NCBI GenBank assembly: GCA_910578935.1
Contig: CAJTSM010000018.1
Span: forward strand, 1-52,525
Length of the DNA stretch: 52,525 nucleotides
From: an uncultured Oscillibacter sp.
Lineage (GTDB): Bacteria > Bacillota > Clostridia > Oscillospirales > Oscillospiraceae
Direction: 5' to 3'
Below, one piece after another: positions 33,016 through 41,054 of the stretch. Position 1 is the first letter of the stretch; each line of letters starts with the position of its first letter. The notes under the pieces are model-generated. The model did no database searches and was not told the origin of the DNA. It saw nothing but the letters and a program-made list of their open reading frames with translations. The position numbers were made by a program, and so were the translations under genes.

Positions 33016-34476
33016 ATGGCAGTGTTATCCGGTTTGGAGCCGAAGGCGGTATTTGAGTACTTTGAAAAGCTGTGCGCGGTGCCCCACGGCAGCGGCAACA
33101 CCAAGAGAATCAGCGACCTCTGCGTGGGCTTTGCCAAGGAGCTGGGCCTCCGGTGGCGGCAGGACGAGGCAAATAATGTGGTGATCTGGAAGGACGCCAG
33201 CCCCGGTTGCGAGGACGCTCCCACCGTCATTCTCCAAGGCCATATCGACATGGTTTGTGTCAAGACGGAGGACTGTGCCAAGGACATGGCAAAAGAGGGC
33301 CTGGACCTCCGTACCGACGGGGAATGGGTCTGGGCGGATAAGACCTCTCTGGGCGGGGACAACGGCATCGCCGTGGCCATGATTTTGGCCATTCTGGCGG
33401 ATGAGAACCTGCCCCACCCTCCTCTGGAGGCGGTGTTCACCGTGGACGAGGAGGTGGGCCTGGAGGGGGCCTTCGCCCTGGACTGCTCCGACCTGAAGGG
33501 CCGGAAGCTGGTGAACCTGGACTCGGAAGAGGAAGGGGTCTTTACCGTTTCCTGCGCCGGAGGCGTGCGGGTGGACTGCTTTTTGCCGGGCAAAAAAGCG
33601 CCTTTGAATGGGGAGTTGGGCTATGAGATCTCCCTGGAGGGCCTGCTGGGCGGCCACTCCGGGGCGGAAATCCACAAAGGCCGTGCCTCCGCCAACCAGG
33701 TCATGGGCCGGGTGCTGTACAGCGCTATGGAGTGCGTTCCCGGCCTGCGGCTGGCGGATATTCGAGGCGGAAAGTTCGACAACGTGATCTGCTCCCGGAA
33801 CCACGCCAAAGTCGCCGTCCCGGCAGACCAGGCGGGGGAGTTCGAGGCGTTCATCCGGGCGTTTGACGGAGCCCTCAAAAACGAGTATGCGGGCTGCGAC
33901 GGCGGCATTACGCTGGCCTGTGAAAGAACCGCTTTGGATGGAGCTCTTTCTTCGGAGGCGACGGGGAATGTTCTGCGCACGCTGCTGGCGGTGCCCCAGG
34001 GGGTCCAGGCCATGAATGTGGATTTCCCCGGCCTGGTGCAGACCTCCCTGAACATGGGCGTGATGGAGCTGAAGGAGGACGGGCTGTACTTCGGCATCTC
34101 CGTCCGCTCCTGCATTGCCACCCAGAAGGAGATGATGATCCAGCGGCTGAAAGCCATTTTGGAGCTGGGCGGGGGCTCCTTCACCCTGCGAGGCAACTAC
34201 CCCGGCTGGCAGTACGACCGGAATTCCGCCCTGCGGGAGGAGGTCCTGGCGGCCTACAGTTCTGTCTGCGGCAAGGAGGGGACCATCGAGGCCACCCACG
34301 GCGGCCTGGAGTGCGGATTGTTCGTGGAGAAGCTGCCGGGGCTGGACGCGGTGTCCTTCGGCCCGGAGCTTCACGACGTTCACTCGGTCAAGGAGCGGCT
34401 GAGCGTGGCCTCTACCCAAAGGGTGTATGAGGTGACCCGAGAGCTTTTGAAACGAGAGAGCAAAGTCCGGAAATAA
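33016..34476 (+). CDS. pepD: Aminoacyl-histidine / cytosol non-specific dipeptidase, M20 family
   Basis: PepD hydrolyses a broad range of dipeptides in the cytoplasm using two zinc ions. The 486-aa length is typical. Metal and catalytic motifs are visible: ILQGHIDMV, SLGGDNGIAVAM, TVDEEVGLEGA, NLDSEEEG, and near the end GGLECGLF and GPELHDVHSVKERL. GGAGG precedes the ATG. The gene follows the ABC operon, separated by the 120-bp hairpin element, so a functional link (uptake of peptides or their derivatives) is possible but not shown. Confidence 0.95.
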   Translation: MAVLSGLEPKAVFEYFEKLCAVPHGSGNTKRISDLCVGFAKELGLRWRQDEANNVVIWKDASPGCEDAPTVILQGHIDMVCVKTEDCAKDMAKEGLDLRTDGEWVWADKTSLGGDNGIAVAMILAILADENLPHPPLEAVFTVDEEVGLEGAFALDCSDLKGRKLVNLDSEEEGVFTVSCAGGVRVDCFLPGKKAPLNGELGYEISLEGLLGGHSGAEIHKGRASANQVMGRVLYSAMECVPGLRLADIRGGKFDNVICSRNHAKVAVPADQAGEFEAFIRAFDGALKNEYAGCDGGITLACERTALDGALSSEATGNVLRTLLAVPQGVQAMNVDFPGLVQTSLNMGVMELKEDGLYFGISVRSCIATQKEMMIQRLKAILELGGGSFTLRGNYPGWQYDRNSALREEVLAAYSSVCGKEGTIEATHGGLECGLFVEKLPGLDAVSFGPELHDVHSVKERLSVASTQRVYEVTRELLKRESKVRK

Positions 34477-34490
34477 GAGAGAATGCACGC

Positions 34491-34520
34491 AGAGGGCCAT
34501 TCCCTAGGGAATGGCCCTCT
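34491..34520 (+). terminator. Palindromic terminator after pepD
   Basis: AGAGGGCCATTCCCT and its exact complement form a 30-base palindrome 15 bases after the pepD stop. A shorter, imperfect copy of it (34741-34767) occurs 250 bases later, on the far side of the dispersed repeat. Confidence 0.7.
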
Positions 34521-34544
34521 GTCTGTCGAAAAACGCTAAACTGG

Positions 34545-34660
34545 AAATGACAGGAAGAAAGGGTGTGCGCGGCTGCGCCCGCAGGCGCGTTTCGGAGCGC
34601 AGCCGCCGCTTGCGGCGGCTTTTAGCGCGGAGACAAACCCGGGAAGGGCTTCCTGCGCTA
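34545..34660 (+). repeat. Dispersed intergenic repeat, copy B
   Basis: This stretch matches the reverse complement of 13555-13672. It includes GGCTGCGCCCGCAG, GCGTTTCGGAGCGCAG, the hairpin CCGCCGCTTGCGGCGG and TAGCGCGGAGA. It lies in the 347-base gap between pepD and the VanX-like gene. A further hairpin (ACGCTTTCAGA / TCTGAAAGCGT, about 34670-34706) follows it. Confidence 0.75.
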
Positions 34661-34740
34661 TTTAAAACATACGCTTTCAGAACTTTTTCAAAGCTCTGAA
34701 AGCGTATGCGGCTTGCCGAAAAAGCTTATCCGGCGAGCTG

Positions 34741-34767
34741 AAGGGCCATTCCCTAGGAATGACCCTT
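34741..34767. repeat. Second copy of the pepD terminator palindrome
   Basis: AAGGGCCATTCC-CTA-GGAATGACCCTT repeats the core of 34491-34520 with small differences. The two copies flank the dispersed repeat, as if a terminator had been split or duplicated when the repeat arrived. Confidence 0.5.
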
Positions 34768-34793
34768 GACTTTCCCGTAATTGGGTGTATGAT
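34766..34793 (+). promoter_or_regulatory. Promoter of the VanX-like gene
   Basis: TTGACT at 34766-34771 and TATGAT at 34788-34793 are 16 bases apart. The -10 overlaps the first possible in-frame start codon (GTG at 34785), so translation must begin further downstream. Confidence 0.65.
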
Positions 34794-34823
34794 CTTTTTT
34801 ATGATTTACTTGTACGGAGCGGG

Positions 34824-36818
34824 GTGTGGATTACGAGACGGTATACACGACGGCGCGATTCAAACCGGTGGGCTTCAAACCGCAGGACCCGAATCCAGAT
34901 CCGGCGCTTGGCCAGGGCCTGGACGGCAGGCATCGCGGCCGGGCTGACGCTGCTGCTGGCGGCGGTTTTCCTCTTTTCCCGGGGCGGCGGGCGGCCCGTT
35001 TTTGAAAAAGGGGACCTGCTGGTCTGCGTCAACGGCGGCGGGTCCGTAGAGTTGTACTGGCCCAAAGCAGCCGCTCCTTCCGCCCTGTATCAGGTGGAAT
35101 TCTCCTGTGGAGAAACCCAAGAGACACACCGCTGCTCCCAGCCCGCTTTGAAGCTCTCCGGGCTTTCCGCGGCGGAGCTGGAGGTTCGGGTCCTGGCGGT
35201 GGCAGGCGGAAAAAGTCTCTTGGGCAAGCCCAAAGAGATCAAGAGCCGGAAGACGTTCCGGGCGAAGCTTGCATTGCCTGAGAGCCTGGAGGCCCCGGAG
35301 GTTTTCGGAACGGTGGAGGAGGGGACGGCGTCCCTCCGCTGGACCGGGGAGGGAGACGTTTTCGAGGTCTTTCGTACTTATGAGCCCGGCACTTCCGGAG
35401 TGGCCGGAAGCGCCCCCGTGGCCTCTACCGGGGAGGACAAGCTGTCTGTCCCTCTGGAAGGAGCGGAGAATCTCCATTCTTTTACCGTCCGGTCGGGCTG
35501 GAAAAAGCGGGGGTTTATCCTCTGCGGCCCCGCCGCGTCTCCGTCGGAGAACGGAGGGGAGAACCTGCCCAGCGGCGGAACGCTGGCCCTTACCTGTCAG
35601 GAGACGGCCCCCCGGCTGTGCGCCCTGGAGTGGGAGGGGACCCAGTGCCACCACTTTGAGGTCCAGTGCTGGTCGGGGGAGGAGTGGCGGGCCGCCGCCC
35701 GGCTTACGCCGGAAAAACATATGCGCTATGATCCCGGGCGGCTGCGCTCCGGGTCTTATAACCGCTTCCGCGTTGCCGCCATGAACGGAGACGGTACGGA
35801 GCGGCAGGCGGAGGAGGCTTCCCTTTGGGCCTCTGTCTCCACCCTGTACAGCACCATCTGGCCCATCCAGGACCTGACGCTTTACGAGGACCCGGGCAAG
35901 GGGACCCGGCTGGCCTCCGTTCCCGGCGGAACGGCCCTCTGCGTTCTGGCGGAGGAGGGGGACTGGTTCCGGGTGCGTTATGGGGAGGAGTACGGCTGGG
36001 TGGACAGCCGTTTCTGCATGATTAACCTGCCGGAGTACGTGGGGGACCACTGCGCTTACGACATTACCAACAGCTATGACTCTCTCTTTGCCGTCCACGG
36101 CTCCCCGATCCGGGAGATTACGCATCAGGTGCTTCCGGGCTATGAGAATGTCCGGGCGGAGGACGGGTCTTTTCTGGTTCCCTATCTGTACCCCTGCGCA
36201 AAAAAGCTGCTCTCCGCCGCCCAGGCGGCGGAGGCCGACGGACTGCGGCTGAAAATCTACGAGGCCTTCCGCCCCCAGCAGGCCACCCGCTTTTCTTACG
36301 ACACCACGGAAAAGCAGCTGAACGGCCCCGCCCTGACGGAGGACGGCGGGCAGGTGGGCATGACCCTCTCCAAGCTGATGACGGACAGCGGGCGCTTTGC
36401 GCTGGGGAGCTTTCTGGCCAGGACGGTTTCCTCCCATAACCGGGGCATTGCCCTGGACCTGACGCTGGAGAAAGCGGACGGCGGAGGGGAGCTGGAGATG
36501 CAAAGCGAGATGCACGATTTGAGCTGGTATTCCGAAACCTACCGCAACACCCTCAACGCCGGCCTGCTGGCGGGTTACATGACCGCCGTGGGGATGAACG
36601 GGCTCGACTCGGAGTGGTGGCATTTCCAGGACGACGCCACCCGGGGGAAGATCGGCTTAAACAGCGCGCTGAACCGGGGCGTCAGCGCCGAGGGCTGGAC
36701 CCAGGACGACGGCGGCTGGCGTTACCGCAGGGCCGGGGGGAGCTTTGTCCGAAACGCCTCTATGACGGTGGACGGGCGGCTCTACACCTTCGGGCCGGAG
36801 GGCTACGCCGCCGGTTGA
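34824..36818 (+). CDS. Membrane-anchored VanX-like D-Ala-D-Ala dipeptidase (M15D) with FN3-like, SH3 and wall-binding parts
   Basis: I place the start at GTG 34824 (GGAG four to five bases upstream) because the promoter -10 covers the earlier GTG; this gives about 664 aa. Order: a basic N-terminus; one membrane helix (about residues 37-54); two or three FN3-like beta domains (about 65-330); an SH3-type domain (about 345-400); then a VanX/DdpX-type catalytic domain. Catalytic motifs are EAFRPQQ, SSHNRGIALDLTL (zinc His and Asp) and DSEWWHF (catalytic Glu, zinc His). The last 40 residues resemble a choline-type wall-binding repeat. It probably trims D-Ala-D-Ala or peptidoglycan stems outside the cell. 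No vanR, vanS, vanH or vanA genes are nearby, so this is not evidence of glycopeptide resistance. Confidence 0.82.
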   Translation: MWITRRYTRRRDSNRWASNRRTRIQIRRLARAWTAGIAAGLTLLLAAVFLFSRGGGRPVFEKGDLLVCVNGGGSVELYWPKAAAPSALYQVEFSCGETQETHRCSQPALKLSGLSAAELEVRVLAVAGGKSLLGKPKEIKSRKTFRAKLALPESLEAPEVFGTVEEGTASLRWTGEGDVFEVFRTYEPGTSGVAGSAPVASTGEDKLSVPLEGAENLHSFTVRSGWKKRGFILCGPAASPSENGGENLPSGGTLALTCQETAPRLCALEWEGTQCHHFEVQCWSGEEWRAAARLTPEKHMRYDPGRLRSGSYNRFRVAAMNGDGTERQAEEASLWASVSTLYSTIWPIQDLTLYEDPGKGTRLASVPGGTALCVLAEEGDWFRVRYGEEYGWVDSRFCMINLPEYVGDHCAYDITNSYDSLFAVHGSPIREITHQVLPGYENVRAEDGSFLVPYLYPCAKKLLSAAQAAEADGLRLKIYEAFRPQQATRFSYDTTEKQLNGPALTEDGGQVGMTLSKLMTDSGRFALGSFLARTVSSHNRGIALDLTLEKADGGGELEMQSEMHDLSWYSETYRNTLNAGLLAGYMTAVGMNGLDSEWWHFQDDATRGKIGLNSALNRGVSAEGWTQDDGGWRYRRAGGSFVRNASMTVDGRLYTFGPEGYAAG

Positions 36819-36869
36819 GAGGGGAGAAAAGGACGGTAAAAAAACTCGAAAAAATTTTTCCAAAAGCTA

Positions 36870-36896
36870 TTAATTTTCGGGCCGGTCCGCCGATGA
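36870..36896 (+). promoter_or_regulatory. Sigma-28 (SigD/FliA) promoter of the flagellin gene
   Basis: TTAA at 36870-36873, a 15-base spacer and GCCGATGA at 36889-36896 match the flagellar sigma factor consensus (TAAA-N15-GCCGATAA). It predicts a leader of about 170 bases for the flagellin mRNA. Confidence 0.8.
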
Positions 36897-36966
36897 TACT
36901 TGTGTAAGCAGTCACCACACGTTTTCACCCGGTCCTAGGCCGGTTGGAATATGTACCGCGCTGAAG

Positions 36967-37066
36967 GTTCGCGGGCCGTGGCCACGGCTCACGAACGGAC
37001 GGCGCACCACAGACCTGTGCTTCGGTAAAAGGATGCTCCGGGGCACATTAATAGACTGAAAGGAGT
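36967..37066 (+). promoter_or_regulatory. Structured flagellin leader with CsrA-type sites
   Basis: A 12-bp hairpin with one mismatch forms at 36967-36996 (GTTCG...CGAAC). A second 10-bp stem, TGTGCTTCGG (37016-37025) with CCGGGGCACA (37038-37047), holds the 12-base loop TAAAAGGATGCT, which exposes an AGGA. A second GGA lies in the Shine-Dalgarno at 37061-37065. One GGA in a loop and one at the ribosome site is the layout of the B. subtilis hag leader bound by CsrA. CsrA control is an inference. Confidence 0.5.
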
Positions 37067-37073
37067 CAATATC

Positions 37074-38333
37074 ATGCGTATTCAGCACAACATTATGGCG
37101 ATGAACGCCTACCGCAACTACAACACCAACACCTCCGCTCTGGCGAAGAACCTGGAGAAGCTGTCCTCCGGCTATAAGGTCAACCGCGCCGGCGACGACG
37201 CCGCGGGCCTGGCCATTTCCGAGAAGATGCGCGCTCAGATCACCGGTCTGAACGCCGCTCAGAAGAACGTCAAGGACGGCGTCAACCTCGTGAAGACCGC
37301 TGAGGGCGCGCTGCAGGAAGTGCAGGACATGCTCAACCGCATGGATTACCTGGCTACCCAGTCCGCCAACGGCACTTATGATAACCCCGTCGACCGCTTC
37401 AACCTCCAGAAGGAAGTTGACGCCCTGAAGGACGAAATCGACCGGATCGCCGATTCCGCCAACTTCAACGGCATCAAGCTGCTGGACGGCACCATGGGCG
37501 AGCGGAACACCACTGTGGATACCTCTGTGGCCAACGGCGTGCAGCGGATCAGCATCATGGGCGGCGGCAATGGTGCTGCCTCCACCGTGGCGATCACCGG
37601 CGCGACGGCGTCTGTGAGTGCTGGCGGCACCGTTACCCTGACTCTGGCTGCCAGTGTCACTGGCGTGAAGTGGGTTGCCATCAGCCCCAAGGACGGCATG
37701 AGCGCGGAGAAGGGTGGCACCACTCACACTGCGTCGCTCAAGGGCGACGTGGGCGGCAGCGTTACCTTCAAGGCCGTTGTGGACCGCACCGTGGCTTCCG
37801 CGAAGGCCAAGGATATGGAGTACTATGACGGCATGACCATCACCGTCTCCGTGGCTGCCAAGAGCATCACCGCCGGCGGTGGATACGGCGCTTACAGCAC
37901 CGGCACTGTGACGGTTCAGGGCGCTGGCGACGGCGGAGCCCTGACCCTGCAGATCGGCGACACCGCCGACAAGTACAACCAGATGCAGGTCGCCGTGAAG
38001 GACCTGCACGTCAGCAGCCTGGGCATCGGCGATGTCAACATCGGCGACCTGAAGAGCGCTCAGGCGGCGATTCAGAGCATCAAGGACGCCATCAACACCG
38101 TGTCCTCCACCCGCGGCGACCTGGGCGCCATCCAGAACCGTCTGGAGCACACCCAGAAGAACCTGTCCGTCATGACGGAGAACATCCAGGACGCCGAGTC
38201 TGCCATCCGCGACACCGACGTTGCCGAGGAAATGATGGCTTACACCAAGAACAACATCCTGATCCAGTCCGCCCAGGCCATGCTGGCCCAGGCCAACGCT
38301 GTTCCTCAGGGCGTGCTGCAGCTGCTCGGCTAA
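37074..38333 (+). CDS. fliC: Flagellin
   Basis: Flagellin is exported by the flagellar type III system and polymerises into the filament. The 419-aa protein has the conserved D0/D1 N-terminus (MRIQHNIMAMNAYRNYN, LSSGYKVNRAGDDAAGLAIS, then NGIKLLDGT) and C-terminus (TDVAEEMMAYTKNNILIQSA, ending GVLQLLG). Residues about 145-305 form a variable domain rich in Gly, Ala, Ser and Thr that looks Ig-like (GGTVTLTLAA, GGSVTFKAVVD, TITVSVAAK). This domain offers many Ser/Thr sites for surface modification. It is driven by a sigma-28 promoter, ends at a strong terminator and is followed at once by the modification genes. Codon use is highly biased, as expected for an abundant protein. Confidence 0.97.
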   Translation: MRIQHNIMAMNAYRNYNTNTSALAKNLEKLSSGYKVNRAGDDAAGLAISEKMRAQITGLNAAQKNVKDGVNLVKTAEGALQEVQDMLNRMDYLATQSANGTYDNPVDRFNLQKEVDALKDEIDRIADSANFNGIKLLDGTMGERNTTVDTSVANGVQRISIMGGGNGAASTVAITGATASVSAGGTVTLTLAASVTGVKWVAISPKDGMSAEKGGTTHTASLKGDVGGSVTFKAVVDRTVASAKAKDMEYYDGMTITVSVAAKSITAGGGYGAYSTGTVTVQGAGDGGALTLQIGDTADKYNQMQVAVKDLHVSSLGIGDVNIGDLKSAQAAIQSIKDAINTVSSTRGDLGAIQNRLEHTQKNLSVMTENIQDAESAIRDTDVAEEMMAYTKNNILIQSAQAMLAQANAVPQGVLQLLG

Positions 38334-38378
38334 TCCGGCGCGCGGTTGTCTTTGGAAAACCAAATCCCACGCATATAA

Positions 38379-38409
38379 GGGGGCGGGCGAAAGCCCGCCC
38401 CCTTTTTTT
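38379..38409 (+). terminator. Flagellin terminator
   Basis: A perfect 10-bp stem, GGGGGCGGGC with GCCCGCCCCC, has a GAAA tetraloop and is followed by seven T. The Shine-Dalgarno of the next gene begins at the very next base, so no promoter fits between. The downstream genes probably depend on read-through. Confidence 0.93.
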
Positions 38410-38423
38410 GGAAAGGAGTCCAT

Positions 38424-40535
38424 ATGGAAGCTATTGAAATCGCCCAGCGTCTGGCGGAGCTGAACCAGAATGAGGAGGCCCTTCGGGCGTATAAACTGGC
38501 CCTCCAGGACCAAAGTGAGAAGACCCCCGGGGCCCTGATGAACGCGGCGCTGCACATTTTGCAGTTTGGCCAGGGCGACGATTACCAGATTTCTTACACA
38601 CTCTTTTACGACCTCTACCAGCAGGGCTCCTTCCGGCAGGAAATTCTTCAGATCATGGACGGGGCCTTTTACGAGCCCAACGTCAAGCGGCAGAAAAACC
38701 GCTACCGGCAGAACGTGAAGCTGCTGGAAAAATATCCCTATCTTTTCCGGAAGGACTTTCCGGATTTTGACCGGTTGCCTATTCGCTTTTATCCCTTTGA
38801 CGACAGCAGCTATACCCCCCTTCATGTGGCGGAGGGGCGTTTTGGGGACTATGTCAAGCCCCGGGACCCCGTGGTCCGGCATTACTTTTTTAAAGACTTG
38901 GAAAATCCCATCCTGGCAAAGGATGTGACCTCACAATATGAGTTAGAATATCTCCGGGACAGCGTCCGCAAGAGCGAGGACCTGGGCCGGGAGAACCACA
39001 TATACCTCCACTACGCCAGCTGGCCGGACTTCTGCGCCTGGCTGTCGGTGCTGGACATGAAGCCGGTGCTGGAGGAGAAAAAGGTTGTCTTTTTGATGGA
39101 GGACGAGCTGGCCCAGTATCCCATTAATTTTAAGGAGCGCTTTGGAATTGACTACGGCAAATATCCGCTGAAGCCCGCGGGCCTCCGGGAGGTTTGCCGT
39201 ATGATCTGGCACACCCAGCTTTCCAGCCACAACGGCGGCGACTTTTTCAACGAGATTTTCGACGCTCACCCCAATCTGCTGGTGCTGCCCTCCATCATTT
39301 TGGAGGAGACGGAGGAGACGATCGAAAAGGTGGAAGCGGCGCTCAGAAGGGCAAACAGCGCTCAGGACCTGCCGCAGCTTCTCCCGGCTTGGAAAAGCAG
39401 GCGTCTGGTCTTAGAGCTTTACAGTATGAAAGACCGGACTGCCAAGGACATTCTGGTGGCGCTTTATATGGACCGTATTCAGGAGAGCGCACCGTTTTTG
39501 GACAAGGCCTCCCGGCTTGCGCCGGTCCTCTTTTTCCAGCCCCACAGCATAGATTTGCAGTATAAACTGGGGGTCAGCGATCATTCTGGATATGCAATAC
39601 TGGGTTCGGAGTTTTACAATCGGCTCTGCGCCTCCCCGGTATTCCGGGATTTTAAGTATATTAAGACCTTTACGCCCATGCGCCGTTTCACCACCAGCTA
39701 TGGGGCTACGCTCCGGTTTATGGAAGAGCAGGCGGAAGAGACGAAGGATGGCGGCGCCCCCAAGGTTGTTGACGACCAGGTGATCATCCGCCCGCTGAAC
39801 CGGAGCTTTATGATCGACTGGCAGAACCGGCTGTTCAAGGACAGCGTCCTGGTGCGGTTCGAGGACGGGAAGCTGAACCCCAGGGCCACCTTCACGGCGC
39901 TGGCGGAGTTTTTGGACATTCCGTATACGGAGAGCATGACTTACTGCTCCCAGTTCGGCGAGCGGGACCCAGAGTCCTATAAGGGGAACGCCCGGGGCTT
40001 TGACCCCGCGCCGGTATACCGGACTTACGACAGCTATTCTACAGAGGACGAGCGGTATTTCCTGGAGTATTTTATGCGGGATCTGTACGAGGAGTACGGT
40101 TACAGCTTCCACTATTACGACGGCGCGCCCATGGACGAAAAGCGGGTGAACGAGCTGATCGAAAGGTTTACGAAGATTGATAGTATGATTCGGGACAGCT
40201 GGCGGGTGTGGCTGAATTGGACGATCAAGAAGAACGAGGAGCGGCCGGAGGAGGAGAAGGAGGCGGTCCGGGAACGCTTTAAAAAGAATCCGCCGGTAAA
40301 CGCCAAGCTTCGGACCTTATCAAATCAGGAGATAAAGGACTATTTCCTGTGGCCTGAGGCGGACCTGGAAGCGCTTTTGGAAGACCTGATTCAGGACTAC
40401 CACGCGAACCGGCGGCGGGTGGCGGCGGTTTTGCTCAAGGGTCTGGAGTTTGTGAACAAAAACGACCAGCCGCTGCACATGATGCCGAAGCTCCAGCTGG
40501 ACCTGGCGCTGTTGGAGCAGCCGCTGTACCACTGA
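38424..40535 (+). CDS. Sulfotransferase-like protein, copy 1 (flagellin-linked)
   Basis: The 703-aa protein has an N-terminal helical, TPR-like part (IAQRLAELNQNEEALRAYKLAL, in residues 5-26), then a region of unknown family with KDFPDFDRLPIRFYPFD. From about residue 255 it shows sulfotransferase-like blocks. HTQLSSHNGGDFFNEIFDAHPNL (about 262, split here as family pattern S-x-x-GG-x-F-x5-HP) fits the 5'-PSB region. LVRFEDGKLNP followed by LAEFLDIPYTESM (about 475-495) fits the late 'RFED...P...FL' block. It ends in LLEQPLYH. A PAPS-dependent transfer of sulfate to the flagellin or its glycan is inferred; acceptor unknown. AAAGGAG precedes the ATG. A close paralogue lies at 45359-47440. Confidence 0.6.
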   Translation: MEAIEIAQRLAELNQNEEALRAYKLALQDQSEKTPGALMNAALHILQFGQGDDYQISYTLFYDLYQQGSFRQEILQIMDGAFYEPNVKRQKNRYRQNVKLLEKYPYLFRKDFPDFDRLPIRFYPFDDSSYTPLHVAEGRFGDYVKPRDPVVRHYFFKDLENPILAKDVTSQYELEYLRDSVRKSEDLGRENHIYLHYASWPDFCAWLSVLDMKPVLEEKKVVFLMEDELAQYPINFKERFGIDYGKYPLKPAGLREVCRMIWHTQLSSHNGGDFFNEIFDAHPNLLVLPSIILEETEETIEKVEAALRRANSAQDLPQLLPAWKSRRLVLELYSMKDRTAKDILVALYMDRIQESAPFLDKASRLAPVLFFQPHSIDLQYKLGVSDHSGYAILGSEFYNRLCASPVFRDFKYIKTFTPMRRFTTSYGATLRFMEEQAEETKDGGAPKVVDDQVIIRPLNRSFMIDWQNRLFKDSVLVRFEDGKLNPRATFTALAEFLDIPYTESMTYCSQFGERDPESYKGNARGFDPAPVYRTYDSYSTEDERYFLEYFMRDLYEEYGYSFHYYDGAPMDEKRVNELIERFTKIDSMIRDSWRVWLNWTIKKNEERPEEEKEAVRERFKKNPPVNAKLRTLSNQEIKDYFLWPEADLEALLEDLIQDYHANRRRVAAVLLKGLEFVNKNDQPLHMMPKLQLDLALLEQPLYH

Positions 40536-40544
40536 GGAGGGAGC

Positions 40545-41054
40545 ATGGAAAAAGGAACGGTATATTTTTTCACCGGCCTCTCCGGGGCGGGAAAGACTAC
40601 TCTGGGCGGGCTCTTTCACCGGCGGCTGAAAGCCCGGAAACAGAGCGTCGTACTCTTGGACGGGGACAGCATCCGCCTGGTGTATAACGAGGATATCAGC
40701 TATACGGAGGAGTCCCGCCGCAAGGGCGCGGCGCGGACCTTCCGGGTGGCGAAGATGCTCTCGGACCAGGGGATCGACGTGGTGGTGTGCAGCATCTGCA
40801 TGTATTCCGCCGTCCGGGAGTGGAACCGGGAGAATATTGAGCGTTACCGGGAGATTTATATCAAGGTGGACAAAGAGGTTTTGCTCCGGCGGAACCAGAA
40901 GGGGCTCTATACCGGCGGCAAGGACGTGGTAGGGGTGGACATTCCCTTCGACGAGCCCAAGCGGCCGGACTTCGTCATTGAGAACAACGGCCATGAGACG
41001 CCGGAAACCATCGTCTCCCGCCTGGAGGCGGCCCTGGAGGAGGCGGAGGCATGA
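40545..41054 (+). CDS. Adenylylsulfate (APS) kinase-like protein, copy 1
   Basis: APS kinases (CysC) make PAPS from APS and ATP. The 169-aa protein has the P-loop GLSGAGKTT (about residues 11-19), the LDGDSIR motif (compare DGDNVR in CysC), and the late block QKGLYTGGKDVVGVDIPFDEP, which matches CysC (KGLY...GxDxPYExP). The central segment CSICMYSAVREWNRENI differs somewhat from classical CysC, so another small hydroxyl group as acceptor is possible. It lies nine bases after the sulfotransferase-like gene, which fits PAPS supply. Its stop overlaps the next gene by four bases. Confidence 0.75.
   Translation: MEKGTVYFFTGLSGAGKTTLGGLFHRRLKARKQSVVLLDGDSIRLVYNEDISYTEESRRKGAARTFRVAKMLSDQGIDVVVCSICMYSAVREWNRENIERYREIYIKVDKEVLLRRNQKGLYTGGKDVVGVDIPFDEPKRPDFVIENNGHETPETIVSRLEAALEEAEA

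Noticed and set aside
34547..34699. Small Arg-rich peptide gene (GCARRRVSER...)
   Set aside because: The same frame appears in both copies of the intergenic repeat, but neither has a ribosome-binding site; the similarity reflects repeated DNA with strong hairpins.
34824..36818. Vancomycin resistance determinant
   Set aside because: Only a VanX-like catalytic domain is present, in an extracellular multidomain protein. There is no vanH, vanA/B ligase or vanRS nearby.
36912..38882. 656-codon minus-strand frame over flagellin
   Set aside because: It crosses the flagellin leader, gene and terminator. The low-complexity product is the complement of highly biased codons.
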